A DNA stretch of 64,000 nt from Sciurus carolinensis (GCF_902686445.1 NC_062214.1:41921454-41985453), one strand, 5' to 3'. Counted from the first letter of the stretch, positions 1-12,139 are shown. Notes: a model not told the origin generated them from the letters alone. Numbers and translations: made by a program.

Positions 1-13
1 GGTTTCTAAGCTG

Positions 14-50
14 TGCATGTGTGTGTGTGTGTGTTTGTGTGTGTTGTTGT
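14..50. repeat. (TG)n-rich microsatellite
   Basis: A run of TG dinucleotides with a few interruptions near the left edge of the window. Nothing suggests a function. Confidence 0.9.
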
Positions 51-568
51 GCATTCACAGCAAACTCTGAAAAACAGAATTATTGGTGACTCCAGAAGAG
101 ATTTAAAAACTGAAAAAAGCTTCACACATCAGTAATAATTACAGTATAATCATTCCTGTAGCCTAATCACATCCCAAAGACTGTAAAAAATAGGAAATAT
201 TTACACGTTATTTTCTTTACAGTTTCATTTCATTATTTATGTTGAACTTTTTATTGTCACTAAAAATGTACTTTGAATTCATGAGCAAAATTCCAGCATG
301 CTGCAGTTTTAGTAAAAACCCCAATTTATCTCTAGTGCTGGGCTGATGCCACTCTAAACCATTTTTCAATTACCTAAAACCCAATTTATTTCAGCTCAAT
401 CTTGCATCAATGGCATTGATATAATTATGATAGAAAACTTTGGCAGTACATATGAAGGTTTCCCAGGTACTAGCATTTCCTACTAAGCAAATTTTATGAA
501 AGATGCATTGGATCTGTTCATTTCTAAGGAATTTAAGTTCCTACTTTGGTTTTGTGCTATTTTTTAGT
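51..568. other. Unique AT-rich sequence
   Basis: I see no recognisable repeat, coding frame or RNA gene here. It contains several short A-rich and T-rich stretches. Confidence 0.5.
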
Positions 569-668
569 TTATTTGTATTGTAGTATTTATTTATTTAGTA
601 GTATTGCAGACTGAACCCAGGGCCTTGTGCCACACCTATCACCAAATTATATCCCTAGCCCAGCTTTT
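569..668 (-). mobile_element. ID-family SINE (degenerate)
   Basis: Read on the minus strand, this matches the tRNA-derived ID element: a GGGCTAGGG-like start near 660 and a B-box region around 612-622, where the plus strand reads TGAACCCAGGG. The tail is the TTTATTTATT stretch near 585-597. The A-box region has several substitutions, so the copy is old. Confidence is limited by its divergence. Confidence 0.6.
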
Positions 669-689
669 GTATTTTGAAAGTACATACAA

Positions 690-1600
690 AAAAAATAATA
701 ATCAAATCAATAAATGGGCTAAGGAACTCAACAGATATTTCAGAGAAGAAACACAAGTCATCAACAAATACATGAAAAAATGTTCAACATCTCTAGCAAT
801 TAAAGAAATGCAAATCAAAACTACTCTAAGATTTCATCTCACTCTAATCAGAATGGCAATTATCAAGAATACAAGTAACAATAAATTTTGTCGAGGATGT
901 GGGGGAAAAAGGTACACTCATACATGGTTTGTGGAAATGTAAATTGATGCAACCACTATGGAAAGCAGTGTGGAGATTCCTCAGAAAACTTTGAATGGAA
1001 ACACCATTTGACCCAGCTATCCTACTCCTCAGGACTTAAAATCATCATACTACAGTGATGCAGCAACATCTATGTTTATAGCAGCTCAACTCAGAATAAC
1101 TAAACTATGGAACCAAACTAAGTGTCCTTCAACAGATGAATGGATAAAGAAATGTGGTATATACATACAATGGAATATTACCCATCTTTAAAGAAGAATG
1201 AAATTATGGCATTTGCTGGTAAATGGATGGAGTTAGAGGATATCATACTAAGAGAAATAATCCAATCCCAGAGAACCAAAGGCTGAATGTTTTATCTGAT
1301 GTGCAGATGCTAATTTACAACAAGGCTAGTGTCGCTAGGGAAGAATAGAGTTACTTTAGATTAGGTAGAGGAGTGTGAAGAGAGGAAGGGGTATGGAGGT
1401 AGGAAGGATAGTAGAGTGAAATAGACATTATTACCTCATGTACATGTATGACTACATGACTGAAGTGATCCCACAACATGTACAATTAGAAAAATAAGAA
1501 CTTATACTCCATTTATGTATGATTTATCAAAATGCATAAATGCATTCTACTGTTCCATATAACTAATTAGAACAAATAAAAAATGTTTTATAAAAGAAAA
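690..1600 (+). mobile_element. L1 3' end: ORF2 C-terminus, 3' UTR and A-rich tail
   Basis: A 5'-truncated LINE-1. From about 690 to 940 one frame still reads as the L1 ORF2 C-terminal region, with NNQINKWAKELNRYF, SLAIKEMQIKTT, a MAIIK segment and a CRGCG motif of the cysteine-containing C-terminal domain. The frame then stops, and homology continues in other frames (WNQ-K-P-TDEWIKK region near 1110-1150). The 3' UTR runs to an A-rich end near 1570-1600. Frameshifts make it inactive. Confidence 0.85.
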
Positions 1601-2030
1601 AAACTAGAGCTAACGGTGAACAAATATCCCCAGCATTAAGCAGGAAGGAGATTTTTCTCCTGATTGGTTTGTTTTAAAATTAACAAAAGGAAAGTGAGAT
1701 CTTCTGATTTATTTGCTGGTCAGGCACTCAGAATGTTAACTGAGTACGAAAATCTCAAACATAGGCTAAATGAATAAAATAACATCTATACCTATACCAT
1801 TGGTCATTATTATATTGAAGAGTGTGTTATACCCTGTTTTGAAGGGTATGTGACACAGTCCGTGTGAGAAAATGAAGCAATAAAAGAATCACATTTGCTT
1901 TGCCCCATTTCATCATCTTGTATTGAAAGCAAACATCCCTAAAAGATAAACAAACCTGAAGAATTAGCACATCATATTTGATGCTTTTATGCAACTGCCT
2001 GACAACTTTAGTTATTTTTTCTAATGACAA
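1601..2030. other. Unique sequence
   Basis: No repeat or gene recognised. It lies between the L1 tail and an old LINE-like fragment. Confidence 0.4.
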
Positions 2031-2150
2031 AAGTAATAAATACTCCATGTATAAAATTTGGAAAAACACAGATAAGCACAAAAAGAAATCATCACTAACC
2101 CTTATTACTCAGAGATAATCTCTGTTAGCATTTTGGTAACTTTTTTAAAA
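2030..2150. repeat. Ancient interspersed repeat fragment
   Basis: The block around 2080-2135 (CCCTTATTACTCAGAGATAA followed by CTGTTAGCATTTTGGTAA) resembles a very common ancient mammalian repeat that also appears at 31560-32240. I do not name the family. Confidence 0.4.
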
Positions 2151-3945
2151 TGCTGAATCTGAATCTCCCTGGGATTGCAGGAATGTGTGGTGTTAAGGAT
2201 AGGGAGTTACTAATAAGTCAGAAAACCAAATCTTCAATATAAACTATCACTGCTGCCAAGGAAACCAACATGTGACCTGAACACAACAAGCAATCATATT
2301 TGAGGAGGAGGAAATGTGTACTATAGGGCCATGGTGGGAAGCTGGAAAGAGTTGGCCTGTATGCAGAAGAAGACATGGGTAGGAACATGCAGTGAGCACT
2401 GGTATCATTCAATAGGCCTGTATCTGACAAGAAGTGGACTTACCTGACCTTTCATAATACTCAGATCCCAGGGTTCATCCCAACCCTGTGGGACTCTTCA
2501 CCACTTATCTCCAGCACTCAGGGCAGGGCCTGACGACAGATACATAGGGCAGATGCTCTCTAAGTATCTGCTAATGGATGAGCAGAATAATAAGAGCGAT
2601 TGAACCCGAAATGGCCTTTCCCCAAACACTGTATCTTTCACTCATAAATGGGTCTTAATGGGCCTGTGCTTTTCACTGTGACTATAAATACAAAATATTT
2701 AACAAGCTGGCTTTGTTTTCCCTAAAAACATATATCCCTTGCTCGATCAAAGCCCTCAGAATCAGGATGTTTGAGCACAGTAGAATTTGTACTGAGATGC
2801 CAGTTAGAAAATCATTAGGTACAGATGACCTTTGTGCTGGAGAAAATATTTAATAACAGAGTGTCTCTGGCTTTGGGCTAGTCTGTGGAATCCAAATAAC
2901 AAAAACAGTTTTAAAGTTGAGTGACAGCATCCTGAATTCATCCTGGAATCCTCTTTCAATAAAGTTCTAGAGGTAAAAATACTAGTTATAATTTCTTTAA
3001 GACACTTCATGAGGTCTCCAACACTGATAGTTGCAAAATTTCTCTTTAAGAAAAAGAAAATGAGTTTTTACACATTCCCTACTTAAATATAGTGTCTCTT
3101 AAAATATAGCCAGTGTGCCTTTGACTTTCCCTCAAGTTCAAGGTCACCCATTAATGGCCACCAGATAACATAGCCAGTGAATTTTACTAAGATGTTCCAA
3201 AGTCAAGTGAAAATAACTCCATTTTAAAATTAATTAATTAGTTTTAAATTCTCCCCCTCGCTTTAACATAGGTGACAAGTAAGGATTGTACATATTTATC
3301 AGTGTTCTAAAATTTTGATATGGGCATGCATACTGAAATAATTAAATTAGGCAAAACGATTCCCTTTGAAAGTTAGTTCCTGATTATTTTGTAACCTAGT
3401 AGAATTTGTTTGCTAGAGATTAAGAAAATGCAACAAGAAAATGTGAGGTACTAAATAGGAATAGCCTGAATAAAATACATGAGTCAGATCTATAAGCTTT
3501 TGTGACCAGTTATAGACAGGAATTGACAGACACACAGTTCTGTGATCAGTGACATAGAAACAGATGCTTAGCACCCAAAAGGGCTCATGTGCCCTGTCTT
3601 ATCCATAACATGGGCAGTATAGCTCTTTTTCTAGTTTCAGAAAGACCAACCCATTGTCTTCACAATTATTTTCAAGGTCCTCCCCCTCACCTATGGGTCA
3701 GAATTTACTTGTTAGTTTCTCCTTGTGCATTTGCCAGAGCAGCAGATAAAATTTCACCTCTAACTTCTCCTCATCCATAATTATGCAGATCTAGAAGAAA
3801 CACTATTGTCATCACCCATGTGTATTTGAGCTCCAGGGGCCCAATTTCATGTTTTATGCTATCCACTTCAGCAGATACCACAATGTCAGGTGACAATTTA
3901 ATGCTCCAGATGTTATTTGTATTTTTTTCATTATCTTTTTACTTC
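2151..3945. other. Unique sequence, no gene seen
   Basis: About 1.8 kb without a repeat I can name. Open frames are all under 80 codons, on both strands, without codon bias or recognisable motifs. No CpG cluster or promoter-like structure was noticed. Confidence 0.4.
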
Positions 3946-4737
3946 TTTTTTTTTTTACTTATTTTTCAATTTGTTCTAATTAGTTATACATGAAAGTAGA
4001 ATGCATTTTGACACATCATATGTAAATGAACTATAACTTCTCATTCTTCTGGTTGTACATGATGTAGATTTACTGGTCTTGTAATCATATATGCACATAG
4101 GGTAATGTCCCATTCGTTCTACCATCTACTATCCTTTCTACCCCCTTACCCTCTTTTCACTCCCCTCTGTCTAATCCAAAGTCCCTCTATTTTTCCATAG
4201 TCCCCCCATTATTGTGAATTAACATCAGCATATCAGATAAAACATTCAGCCTTTGGTTTTTCAGGATTGGCTTAGTTCACTTAGCCTAATATTCTGTAGC
4301 TCCATCCATTTACTGAGAAACGCCATAATTTTATTCTTCTTTATGACTAAGTAATATTCCATTGTATATATGGAACACATTTTCTTTATCCATTCAATTA
4401 TTGAAGGGTACCTAGGTTGGTTCCACAGCTTAGGTATTGTGAATTGAGTTGCTATAAACATTGATGTGACTGTGTCCATAGTATATTGATTTTAAGTCCT
4501 TTGAGTATAGGCCAAGGAGTGAAATAACTGGGTCAAATGGTGGGTCCATTCCAAGTTTTCTGAGGAATCTCCACACTGCTTTCCATAGTGGTTGCACCAA
4601 TTTGCAGCCCCACCAGCAATGTATGAATGTACCTTTTCCCTACATCCTCACCAACATTTATTATTGCTTGTGTTCTTGATAATGTCCATTCTGACTAGAA
4701 TGGGATGAATCTCTGTGATGTTAATTGTATTTTAAGA
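3945..4737 (-). mobile_element. L1 3' end, minus strand
   Basis: A 5'-truncated L1 in reverse orientation. The poly(A) tail appears as a T run at 3948-3957, followed by reverse-complemented 3' UTR. Between 4261 and 4479 a minus-strand frame reads as the ORF2 C-terminus, with MFIATQFTI, WNQPRYPSI and EWIKKM-IYTMEYY. Further ORF2 homology extends to about 4737. It belongs to the same broad L1 lineage as the copies at 690-1600 and 16078-16800. Stops and frameshifts make it inactive. Confidence 0.85.
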
Positions 4738-5174
4738 TAGCCTTTGAAACTTAGCAAATCCCTTTATTAGGAAGTTTAGCATTGTGTGGAGCTTTTTGTT
4801 TTGTTGTGTTTTGCTTTGTGTTCTTGTTTTAGTTTGGGATTTTGTTTTGTGTTTGTTTTGCTTAGTTTTCCATTTTCCTGTGGTGAACAGATTTCTAAGG
4901 TGTCTCAGATTCCTGATCCACAGTGTCAATACTCTGTATAACATCCTCCCCTTGAGTTTGAACAGGACCTGTATACACCCTGGAGTATCATTCCTGGTAT
5001 TGGATTATGTAGGGAACATGAAGACATTTTCAAGATATAGTTAATGTCATCCATCAATTGATTTGGGGTTACTCAAGGGGAGATGATCTAGTGGGCCTGA
5101 GCTACTCAGGTGATCTCTTACAAGTGATGCTAAAGATCAGAAAGAACTGCTTTTGTTGGTCTTAAAGATGGGAA
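4738..5174. other. Unique sequence with a TTTTGT-rich stretch
   Basis: Contains a low-complexity T/G stretch at about 4795-4862. No gene or repeat recognised beyond that. Confidence 0.4.
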
Positions 5175-5415
5175 TTGCATGACAGCTGGAAAGAATGGAG
5201 TTCAGCCAACAACTTGAATTATCTTGAAAGAGGACCCCAACAATTCAATGAAATTTCAGTTCTAGCTAACATCCAGAACACAGTCTTTTGATACCCAATC
5301 AGCTAAGTCATGCCAAAATTCCTGACCTACAGAAACTGAAATCATGCATGGGTCTTGTGATAAGCAATTAAATTTATGGCAGTTTGTTATATAGCAAGAG
5401 AAAACTAATTCATCT
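5175..5415 (+). mobile_element. MLT1-type MaLR LTR, 3' part
   Basis: The 3' half resembles MLT1 LTR ends: a CCTGACCTACAGAAACTG block near 5322-5339, then a degraded poly(A)-signal region and GTTTGTTATATAGCAAGAGA-AAACTAAT near 5382-5411, the classic 'GTTACGCAGCAATAGAAAACTAAT' ending. The 5' half is too diverged to place. Old, decayed copy. Confidence 0.6.
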
Positions 5416-6079
5416 CCTCTCTCACGTATGCACAGAAGAATACAAGCACACACACAATGTTTGAGCTTTTATTGAAAGAGAACTTTATTAGGTGGGAATT
5501 TTTCACTTAGAAAATTATTCACATTTCCTATAAAATATTTTGGACATTCACTATCCAAACTGTGAGTGAATAGAGAAGGGGACCCCTTCTCTGCTATAGT
5601 CACCTCTGACTCAGTTTAAAGCATTAGCAAGTTGTGTCTTCAGCACCTGAGATGTTTTAGGACTCTAGGCTCATATCTAGGAGCCCATGTGAGCCAAGGA
5701 GGCCCCATGCAGGAAACATGAAAGAGGATGCTAAGCAATAGGAGTTAACAGTTTGTGTCTGCCTCTTTACAATCCAGACTGCAACCAAAATTTCCATATG
5801 TTCCTCCTATTTGATCCCTGCATATTTGTCATATTCTTCTGCCTAAGACTGATGCCTGGAATATTTGGTTGGTAGAACTGTCAAACCCTGATATCCTTGG
5901 TTATCTTTCTGCTCACTCCAGTGTTCTTCCCTTTAACTAAGTCCTTGACCACATTCAATCAAGACAGAGCCTTTAAGAAATGAAGCATTCTCTAAAGAGA
6001 CCATCCTACTGGGTACATTTGCAATAAGAGAAGTTCCCAGATAGAGCCATAAAATCTACTCATCACAGAATAGCATAGG
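5416..6079. other. Unique sequence
   Basis: No gene, repeat or RNA recognised. Confidence 0.4.
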
Positions 6080-6210
6080 AGTTATAAATGAGAGCTATGG
6101 AGTCAAATTTAAAATTGAATTTGGGAGCTAACATATTTCCTGGGAATTCAGTCAAGTTACCATGTTCTCTTTGCTGTAGTTGCTTTATCTATAAAATGAA
6201 TAGTGTGTTA
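6080..6210 (+). mobile_element. MIR SINE, left part
   Basis: MIR core structure: CTATGGAGTCAAATT, then AATTCAGTCAAGTTACC and a TTTATCTATAAAATGAATAG segment, matching 'TTGGGCAAGTTACTT…CATCTGTAAAATG'. A MaLR insertion interrupts it at about 6212, and it resumes at about 6596. Confidence 0.6.
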
Positions 6211-6211
6211 A

Positions 6212-6593
6212 TCAGTTTTCTGTTTCTATAACAAGATATCTGAGATACTCAACTTAAAAAGAAGAAAGGTTTACTGTTGACTCACAGTTATGGAGGTTTC
6301 AGTTCATGGTTACTGGGTCCTATTGCTTTGGGCACATGGTGGTACAGTACATCATGGCAGCAGCACGTGGCACAAGAAGTTGCTTCCCTTAGGATAACCA
6401 GAAAGCAAAGATAGAACACAGGGAATGGAGTTCTGATATGCCCTTCAAGGGCATACTCCAGTGATCTAACTTCCTCCCACTAGGCCACTTCTCTAAAAGC
6501 TTCCACCACCTCCCAATAATGGTGGCACAGGTTTGCAATCAAGCCTTTAACATGTGAGCCTTTGGAGACATTCAAGATTCAAACTACAGCATG
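6212..6593 (-). mobile_element. MaLR (MT-like) LTR inserted in a MIR
   Basis: The plus strand begins TGTTAATCAGTTTTCTGTTT, the reverse complement of a MaLR LTR 3' end, and continues with GGAGGTTTCAGTTCATGG and CCTCCCACTAGGCCACTTCT. It ends at CTACAGCA near 6593. The flanking pentamers TAGTG and TGGTG match at 4 of 5 positions, consistent with the 5-bp duplication of MaLRs. MIR sequence resumes on the right. Confidence 0.75.
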
Positions 6594-6595
6594 GT

Positions 6596-6690
6596 GCTTT
6601 TCTCATCTAGCTGATGAATGATTGAGTGAGATAATGCCCATGAAGCATGAGGTGTTTAGGAAGCTTTCACTAACTATTCCTGGTTCCACC
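6596..6690 (+). mobile_element. MIR SINE, right part
   Basis: TGAGTGAGATAATGCCCATGAAGC resembles the MIR segment 'GAGGATTAAATGAGATAATGCATGTAAAGC'. It continues the MIR at 6080-6210. Confidence 0.5.
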
Positions 6691-7468
6691 TCAGCCCAGA
6701 CTCAGGTTGGAAGCCTCATTCTCAATCTTCTAGGGCTTAGTAACTCCAAGACTCGGTACCTGACACTGACCATTAACTGTGTCAAAACCAGGGTCAAAAA
6801 AACATTGCTTCACTAGCTTCTTGTCAAAATATATTACAAAATCATAAGGATGGAAACATATGGAGGCTATATTTTTAAGTATGAGTTGCAATTTAAAGAA
6901 ACACACACACACACAGATATTCCATGGAAGTGGTTGAACATCAGGTAAGTCACTGGTTTCATTATCACACCAGAGTCCCATTTCATTTTTACAAAGAGCT
7001 GTCTCATAAACTTGCATTAAGAACCTGAAGGATTCATACAGGAGAGGCATTGAAGTAGCCCTATAGTCACCGACTCTGTTGTGGTTTACATGTAAAACCA
7101 CATTTCATGAAAGATCAACTGTGCAGCTAGACTCCAATTTAAAAGTAGACAACAATCTATAGCACTATTAGTAGTATCTGCGCCTTGTCATCAGAGGAAA
7201 TCACAGATATTTTCATACCACCTTTCAGTTGTTTCAGTTTACAAAATATCACTAATACCCATGATCACTTCAAAATAATGGTAGTAATATATTATGGTAG
7301 TTAATTATGATGTATTTACTCAACAACAGCTAAGTATTACATATATTCACAAGAAAACCTGTGTTCATGCAAAAAATGCATAAGCACAATCTCATCATAA
7401 CAAAACACCAAATAAATTCAAATTAAGGGACATTCTAGGACCCATGTTCTTCAAAAGTTTTAAGGTCC
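6691..7468. other. Unique sequence with a short (CA)n
   Basis: Holds a short CA repeat at 6902-6916. Frames on both strands are short and featureless. Confidence 0.4.
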
Positions 7469-7476
7469 AGAAATAC

Positions 7477-7746
7477 TAAGGCACCCGGTGTGGTAGTGCA
7501 CACTTATAATCCCAGTGGCTTGGGAAGTTAAGGCAGGAGGATCACAAGTTCAAAGCCAGCCTCAGCAATTTAACAAGGCCCTAAGTAACTTAGTGAGATC
7601 CCATCTCCAAATAAAATGTAATGAAGGGCTGTGGCTCAGTGGTTGAGTGCTGCTGGGTTCAATCCCTGGTAGTGGTTGAGTGACCCAGAGTTCAATCCCT
7701 GGTACAGAAAAAAAAAAAAAAAAAAAAAAAGGAAGAAAGAAAAGAA
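7477..7746 (+). mobile_element. B1-dID (MEN-like) SINE with duplicated B-box segment
   Basis: The left half is B1/7SL-like (GGTGTGGTAGTGCACACTTA, TAATCCCAG, GGCAGGAGGATCACAAGTTC). The right half is ID-like (GCTGTGGCTCAGTGGTTGAG, GGGTTCAATCCC) with a long A tail from 7709. Its B-box segment is duplicated in tandem at 7639-7671 and 7672-7704. AGAAATAC flanks the element at 7469-7476 and 7747-7754, a plausible target-site duplication. Confidence 0.9.
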
Positions 7747-7869
7747 AGAAATACCAGGGCCAGGGAGATACAAAAGCTCCATACAATGTGGGACCTTCAG
7801 TTGGATCATGGAATAGAGAAAAGGCATTGATGCAAAAAAAAAAACAAAAAACTCAAAATTCAGAGTATA

Positions 7870-8035
7870 CAGTTTAGTTCAGAGTACTATATCCATGTTA
7901 ATCTTCTGGTATCAATAAATGTGCCATGCTACCTAAGATGTTAATGAACAACTAGGGGAAGGATATACTAAAACACTCTATGCTCTTTTTGTAATATTTT
8001 TGTCAGTTAAGAGTTATTTCAAAATAAAAAGTTAA
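7870..8035 (+). mobile_element. Old L1-like 3' end
   Basis: The stretch TTAATCTTCTGGTATCAA, then AAGATGTTAATGAACAACTA, AGGGGAAGG and finally TTATTTCAAAATAAAAAGTT resembles the 3' terminus of old mammalian L1-type elements. The family is not named with confidence. Confidence 0.45.
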
Positions 8036-9303
8036 TGAATAACAGTTGGGAACAGAAGAAAATAAAGAACCACCAGTATTATCATAATTTGTTTTTGCAA
8101 TATCTTGATAAAGGTGGCTCAATATAATTATTTTTCTTTGAAATCCTGAATATTTCATGATTTAAAAATATTATCCTTAGGAGGGTAGTATAGGCTTCCT
8201 CAGATTCCCAAAAGGATCATGGAGATAAAGACGAAGGATCACTGACTGAAGGCGATTAAAGTTGAACATACCAATGCCAAAGAAGCTGGATTAAGATCGA
8301 AGACGAAGGACTGGCCAGAGGAACCTCTTTACTTTGGCTTTGATTTTGAACGAGTTGGCCTGAATCCAAGGCCTTTTCTTTAGCATCCTTCAGTTCTACT
8401 CTGCAGATGTGTTGTTGACCCAGAACGACAGGTGAGACCAGTATACTGAAAGTGTCTGCCAGTGAGCTACACACCCCATCCATTGGACATTAGCAGCTTG
8501 CTGCTCTCTAAGAACAGCAGTGTGGAGGACTCATCTTCCTCTATCATAGCACATTTGTTTTGAGCTTAGGTCAAGGTTTAAATTATTAATCACTTCTTGT
8601 GCCATTTGTTTTTCAGATCAGTTTCCAAACCACTTTAATATGTATACATGGGCTTTATCCTTCTGCTGGGAAATTATGCAAAAAAAAAAAAAAAAAAAAA
8701 ACCCTTTAGATGTTTGGCCACCTCTTCAGGTACTGGTGACGGAATGGAACCAAATCAATAGAAGAGTCTCAGTGGAAGCAACATGGTAATATGCTTTTAG
8801 GAATGGATACTTCTTCAAATATCTGCATGATACAAAGGACAGAGGGGAGAAAAGAAAAGATCCAAGAAATAAAGGGATGAGGGAATGAGGAACTAGGAGT
8901 GAATCATTAGCTCTACTTTAAAGGCAGCCATGAAATCAGTCCCCCAAAAGGAGAGGAAACTGGGGACCAAATGTACTTCCCTTTTCTTTCCTCTTCTGAC
9001 TTGAAGTGGCTCTGGAGATCTTACTGGAATAAACTTCGGTGGCTCCAAATAGAAACACGGGTTTGCTTTACTTGGTGCTAACAAAGCTTTTCAGAAATTA
9101 TCTGATAAAATAATGATGAAAAGTTCAAGCTAACTGGTTTTGCAGTAGTGAATTATGATTTGGTCAAAAAATATGGAAGTAGAGCAATGTCAAATCACTG
9201 TCGTCATGAGACGTGGGACTGTTGCCTGCCCTTCCCTATCTGAATAGTCCCATTCAGACTTCCAGAGCAGTGATGTCCCGCAATGTTGCCCATATTTGGC
9301 AAG
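8036..9303. other. Unique sequence with a poly(A) run
   Basis: No gene found. A 22-nt A run at 8680-8701 has no AATAAA signal just upstream, and I could not define an inserted element around it. Confidence 0.4.
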
Positions 9304-9765
9304 TGTATTAGTCAGGGTTCTCTAGAGGAACAGAGAGCTGGAGGAACCAGTAGCTGTGTAGTGCAAGATGCCGAAGCCTCAGAACAAGAGGGATCAACGA
9401 TGCTATCCTAGACTGGGACCAAACACCTGAAAACTTCCGAGAGAATCACTGGCAGAGTCCTCTTTGGAAGAGTGAAGGCGCTGGAGTCTGATGTCTTCAG
9501 GAGATCACAGCAGCAATCAAAAACCCATTCAAAAAGAATCGAGCTTGCATCTGCTGCTGCTTCCTTGTTCCACCTTTTATTCCATCTAAGCCTCCAACCT
9601 ATTGGGCAGTGCTGCCCACACTTAGGGAGGGTATCCTTTTCAGTTCACTATCCCACATGCCAATCATCCCTAGACACACCCTCACTGACACACCCAGAAG
9701 CCTCTTAATCTTAGGTATCTATTAATCCAATCAAGCTGATAATTCAGATCAACCATTATAGCCAG
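9304..9765 (-). mobile_element. ERVL/MLT2-like LTR
   Basis: The plus strand starts TGTATTAGTCAGGGTTCTCT, the reverse complement of the 'CTCTAGAGAACCCTGACTAATACA' ending of MLT2-type ERVL LTRs. It ends with CCAATCAAGCTGATAATTCA, the reverse complement of the 'GTCAACTTGATTGG' start. A CACACCCTCACTGACACACC block near 9674-9693 is also typical. A plus-strand copy of a related LTR lies at 34292-34795. Confidence 0.75.
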
Positions 9766-10124
9766 TTATAAATGTTTAGAGACTGCAGCTATAAGGCTAT
9801 TGCCACCTGTGACAACTAGCAAGGTTCGTACAGATTTGAAACAGAGAATGTTGCAAGGGAAGTCTTAAAAGCATAATTGAATATGAATGTTTCACTGAGG
9901 GTTTGGAAACATCTCATTTGAAGCTCTCAAAGGAGGTATTTGGAGGAACTCCTTGTGATTTTACTTGGGCATGAAAAGAGGCTTAGGGATTTTCTAGATT
10001 TTCAGCAATCTTGTATACAAAGCACAGGGCCTTATGATCTAGCTATGAGTTTTTTTGTTTGACAGAATTAAAAGTGAGGAAAATGTATTTTAGATTCCCT
10101 CCAAGGAACTCCTGGATCAAGGAA
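9766..10124. other. Unique sequence
   Basis: Nothing recognised. Confidence 0.4.
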
Positions 10125-10250
10125 CAGAAGATAATGCTGAATGCCTACTACGTGTCAGGTATTGTACTAAATGTGCTACATGCATTTTCTCCTTTAGCCC
10201 TTGCTATATTCTTAGGAAATGAATACTACTAGTCTGGTGTTACAGAAATT
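10125..10250 (-). mobile_element. MIR-class SINE fragment
   Basis: CTGAATGCCTACTACGTGTC followed by AGGTATTGTACTAAATGTGC and TTTTCTCCTTTAGCCCTTGC is the reverse complement of the MIR 3' half. Confidence 0.5.
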
Positions 10251-10756
10251 TGTGAGTGCTTTATGGAGTGAATTTTTCTACTTAGCACCAAGCAATGGAG
10301 TACAATGTTATTTCCTGAACTCTGTCTTCAAGACCTTGGCACTTTAAATCCTGATCTGGTTGGAAATTGTGAATGTCCTTTCAAATTCATCCACGTTAAC
10401 AAAATAATCTTATAAGTAAGAAAATAATCTCATAACTACCTTTGCAGAGGAGATGCCATAAAACTAACATTATGTTTAAAAGCCTGTGACTTTCTTTTTT
10501 AGCTGTGAGAATTTGTTGAGAATAATCTTTCAGATCAATATGTTACAGAAAAGAGTTAAGAAATCTGCCAATTTATGACAAGAAGAGCAAAAAGCATTTC
10601 TAGGCAAGATAGGAAGAATTTAGTTTAGGGAGAGGACGTCTCTGATTTAATTAACAGAGGCCATGAACTTAATAAATGGTGTCTCTTCTGAAATACTGAT
10701 GCTGGTGAAATATTGTAATAAGATGGGAGAATAAAGACCTCGTTAAGAATTCCCAC
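10251..10756. other. Unique sequence
   Basis: Nothing recognised. Confidence 0.4.
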
Positions 10757-10995
10757 CAGCCAGGCATGGTAGTATACACCTGTAATCCCAGCAGCTCAGG
10801 AGGCTGAGACAGGAGGATCGCAAGTTCAAAACCGGCCTGAGCAATTTGGTGAGGTTCTGAGCAATTTAGCAAGAACTTTTCTCAAAACGAAAAATTGTTA
10901 AAAATGGGTTGGGGATGAGGCTCAGTGGTTGAACACCCCTGGGTTCAATCCCTGGTAGCCCCCAAAAAAAGAAAAGAAAAGAAAAAAGAAAGATA
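10757..10995 (+). mobile_element. B1-dID (MEN-like) SINE
   Basis: B1-like half (CCAGGCATGGTAGTATACAC, TGTAATCCCAGCAGCTCAGG) and ID-like half (GGTTGGGGATGAGGCTCAGT, GGGTTCAATCCC), with an A/G-rich tail from 10964. The middle contains a small repeat of GAGCAATTT, at about 10839 and 10859. Confidence 0.9.
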
Positions 10996-11239
10996 CGCCG
11001 CCAACTCTGAAACCAACAAAGGGTGATAGATGGATGACTGAGAAGTCCAAGCTAAGGGCAGCAGGTGCTGGCACTAGTCTAGGGGGTTTCCCTTGGGACC
11101 AGCTCAGGGCAATGTGTGGTAAGATGAAGAGAAGGACCTTCACACCCAAGTTTGGGCTTCAGGTCTAGAGGCATCAAAGATCCCATAGGGTGACCAAGAA
11201 GTGTGACTTTTTGACTCGTCTCTATCCAGAGTGACCCTC

Positions 11240-11515
11240 CAAGGTGGTAATGTAGTCATTAGCAGCACAAGCTCTCAAGTTCGAAGAACTGTGTTCAAAT
11301 TTCTACTTTGTCACTTAATAACAATTTGATATTAGGTAAGTTGCTTCAGCTCTCCGATCCCTAATTTGTTATTCAACAGAATTACAATACCACCTAGTAC
11401 AGGGAGTTTTATGAGTTTTAATTAGTAAATATTTGAAAGGAGCATATATTCACAAGGCAGAGCTCCTGGCACACAGTAAGTGTTCAGTAAATGGTAGAAG
11501 TCACCATTATTATAT
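11240..11515 (+). mobile_element. MIR SINE
   Basis: Nearly full-length MIR: AGCACAAGCTCTCAAGTT, GTGTTCAAATTTCTACTTTG, AGGTAAGTTGCTTCAGCTCT and CCTGGCACACAGTAAGTGTTCAGTAA. These match the MIR core and its L2-like 3' end. Confidence 0.8.
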
Positions 11516-12139
11516 CTCCCAGTCCACATTCCCCACCATGGGATAGCCAGAATGAATCAGGGTGAGGTTTACGAATTTACAAGAGATTGACTGATACACA
11601 AATGGATAAAATGTAACAATGTATTGAATTCACAGAAATCAGGTTAATACAAAACCAACACATTTTCTCATTATTTTATGGACTTCTTTGTTAGAGTAAA
11701 CGTGAAAATGTGAAAATCAAATACCCAAGTGACAGAGCTTTCATAAGTTCCCAAATAAAATTTATCCTCATAGGTTTTAAAGTTCTTCAACATTACATTT
11801 AGTAGAACCTAAGCCATGAGGTTGGAGATCATGTTAGTATCTATCCTTCTCAAAGAAATTACAACAGAAGGCTAATCCATGCTCAGTAAGGACAGAAAAT
11901 TCTCTCTCCAGAGTAATTGTGCAACACTAGGTCCAACTTTCGATTTTTCTCCTCTGATATGATTCCCTTTTCTTTGAAATCATTTAGCGTATTTTATGCA
12001 TATTTACTGAATACACTTTTATTATCATCATTGAATAATAAATTCTTCAAAAAAAAGGTGTTCTGAAAGAGCTTTCAGACATATCTGAAAGACTAGTCAA
12101 TTGATGTGTTCCTCCATTGCTTTGAATCAAAGATGTGTG
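11516..12139. other. Unique sequence
   Basis: Nothing recognised. Confidence 0.4.

Noticed and set aside
604..942. 112-codon frame as a possible small gene
   Set aside because: Its C-terminal two thirds are L1 ORF2 C-terminus and the start lies in an ID element. It is retrotransposon debris.
8680..8701. Processed pseudogene tail
   Set aside because: There is a 22-nt A run but no poly(A) signal at the right distance upstream, no target duplication and no recognisable transcript.
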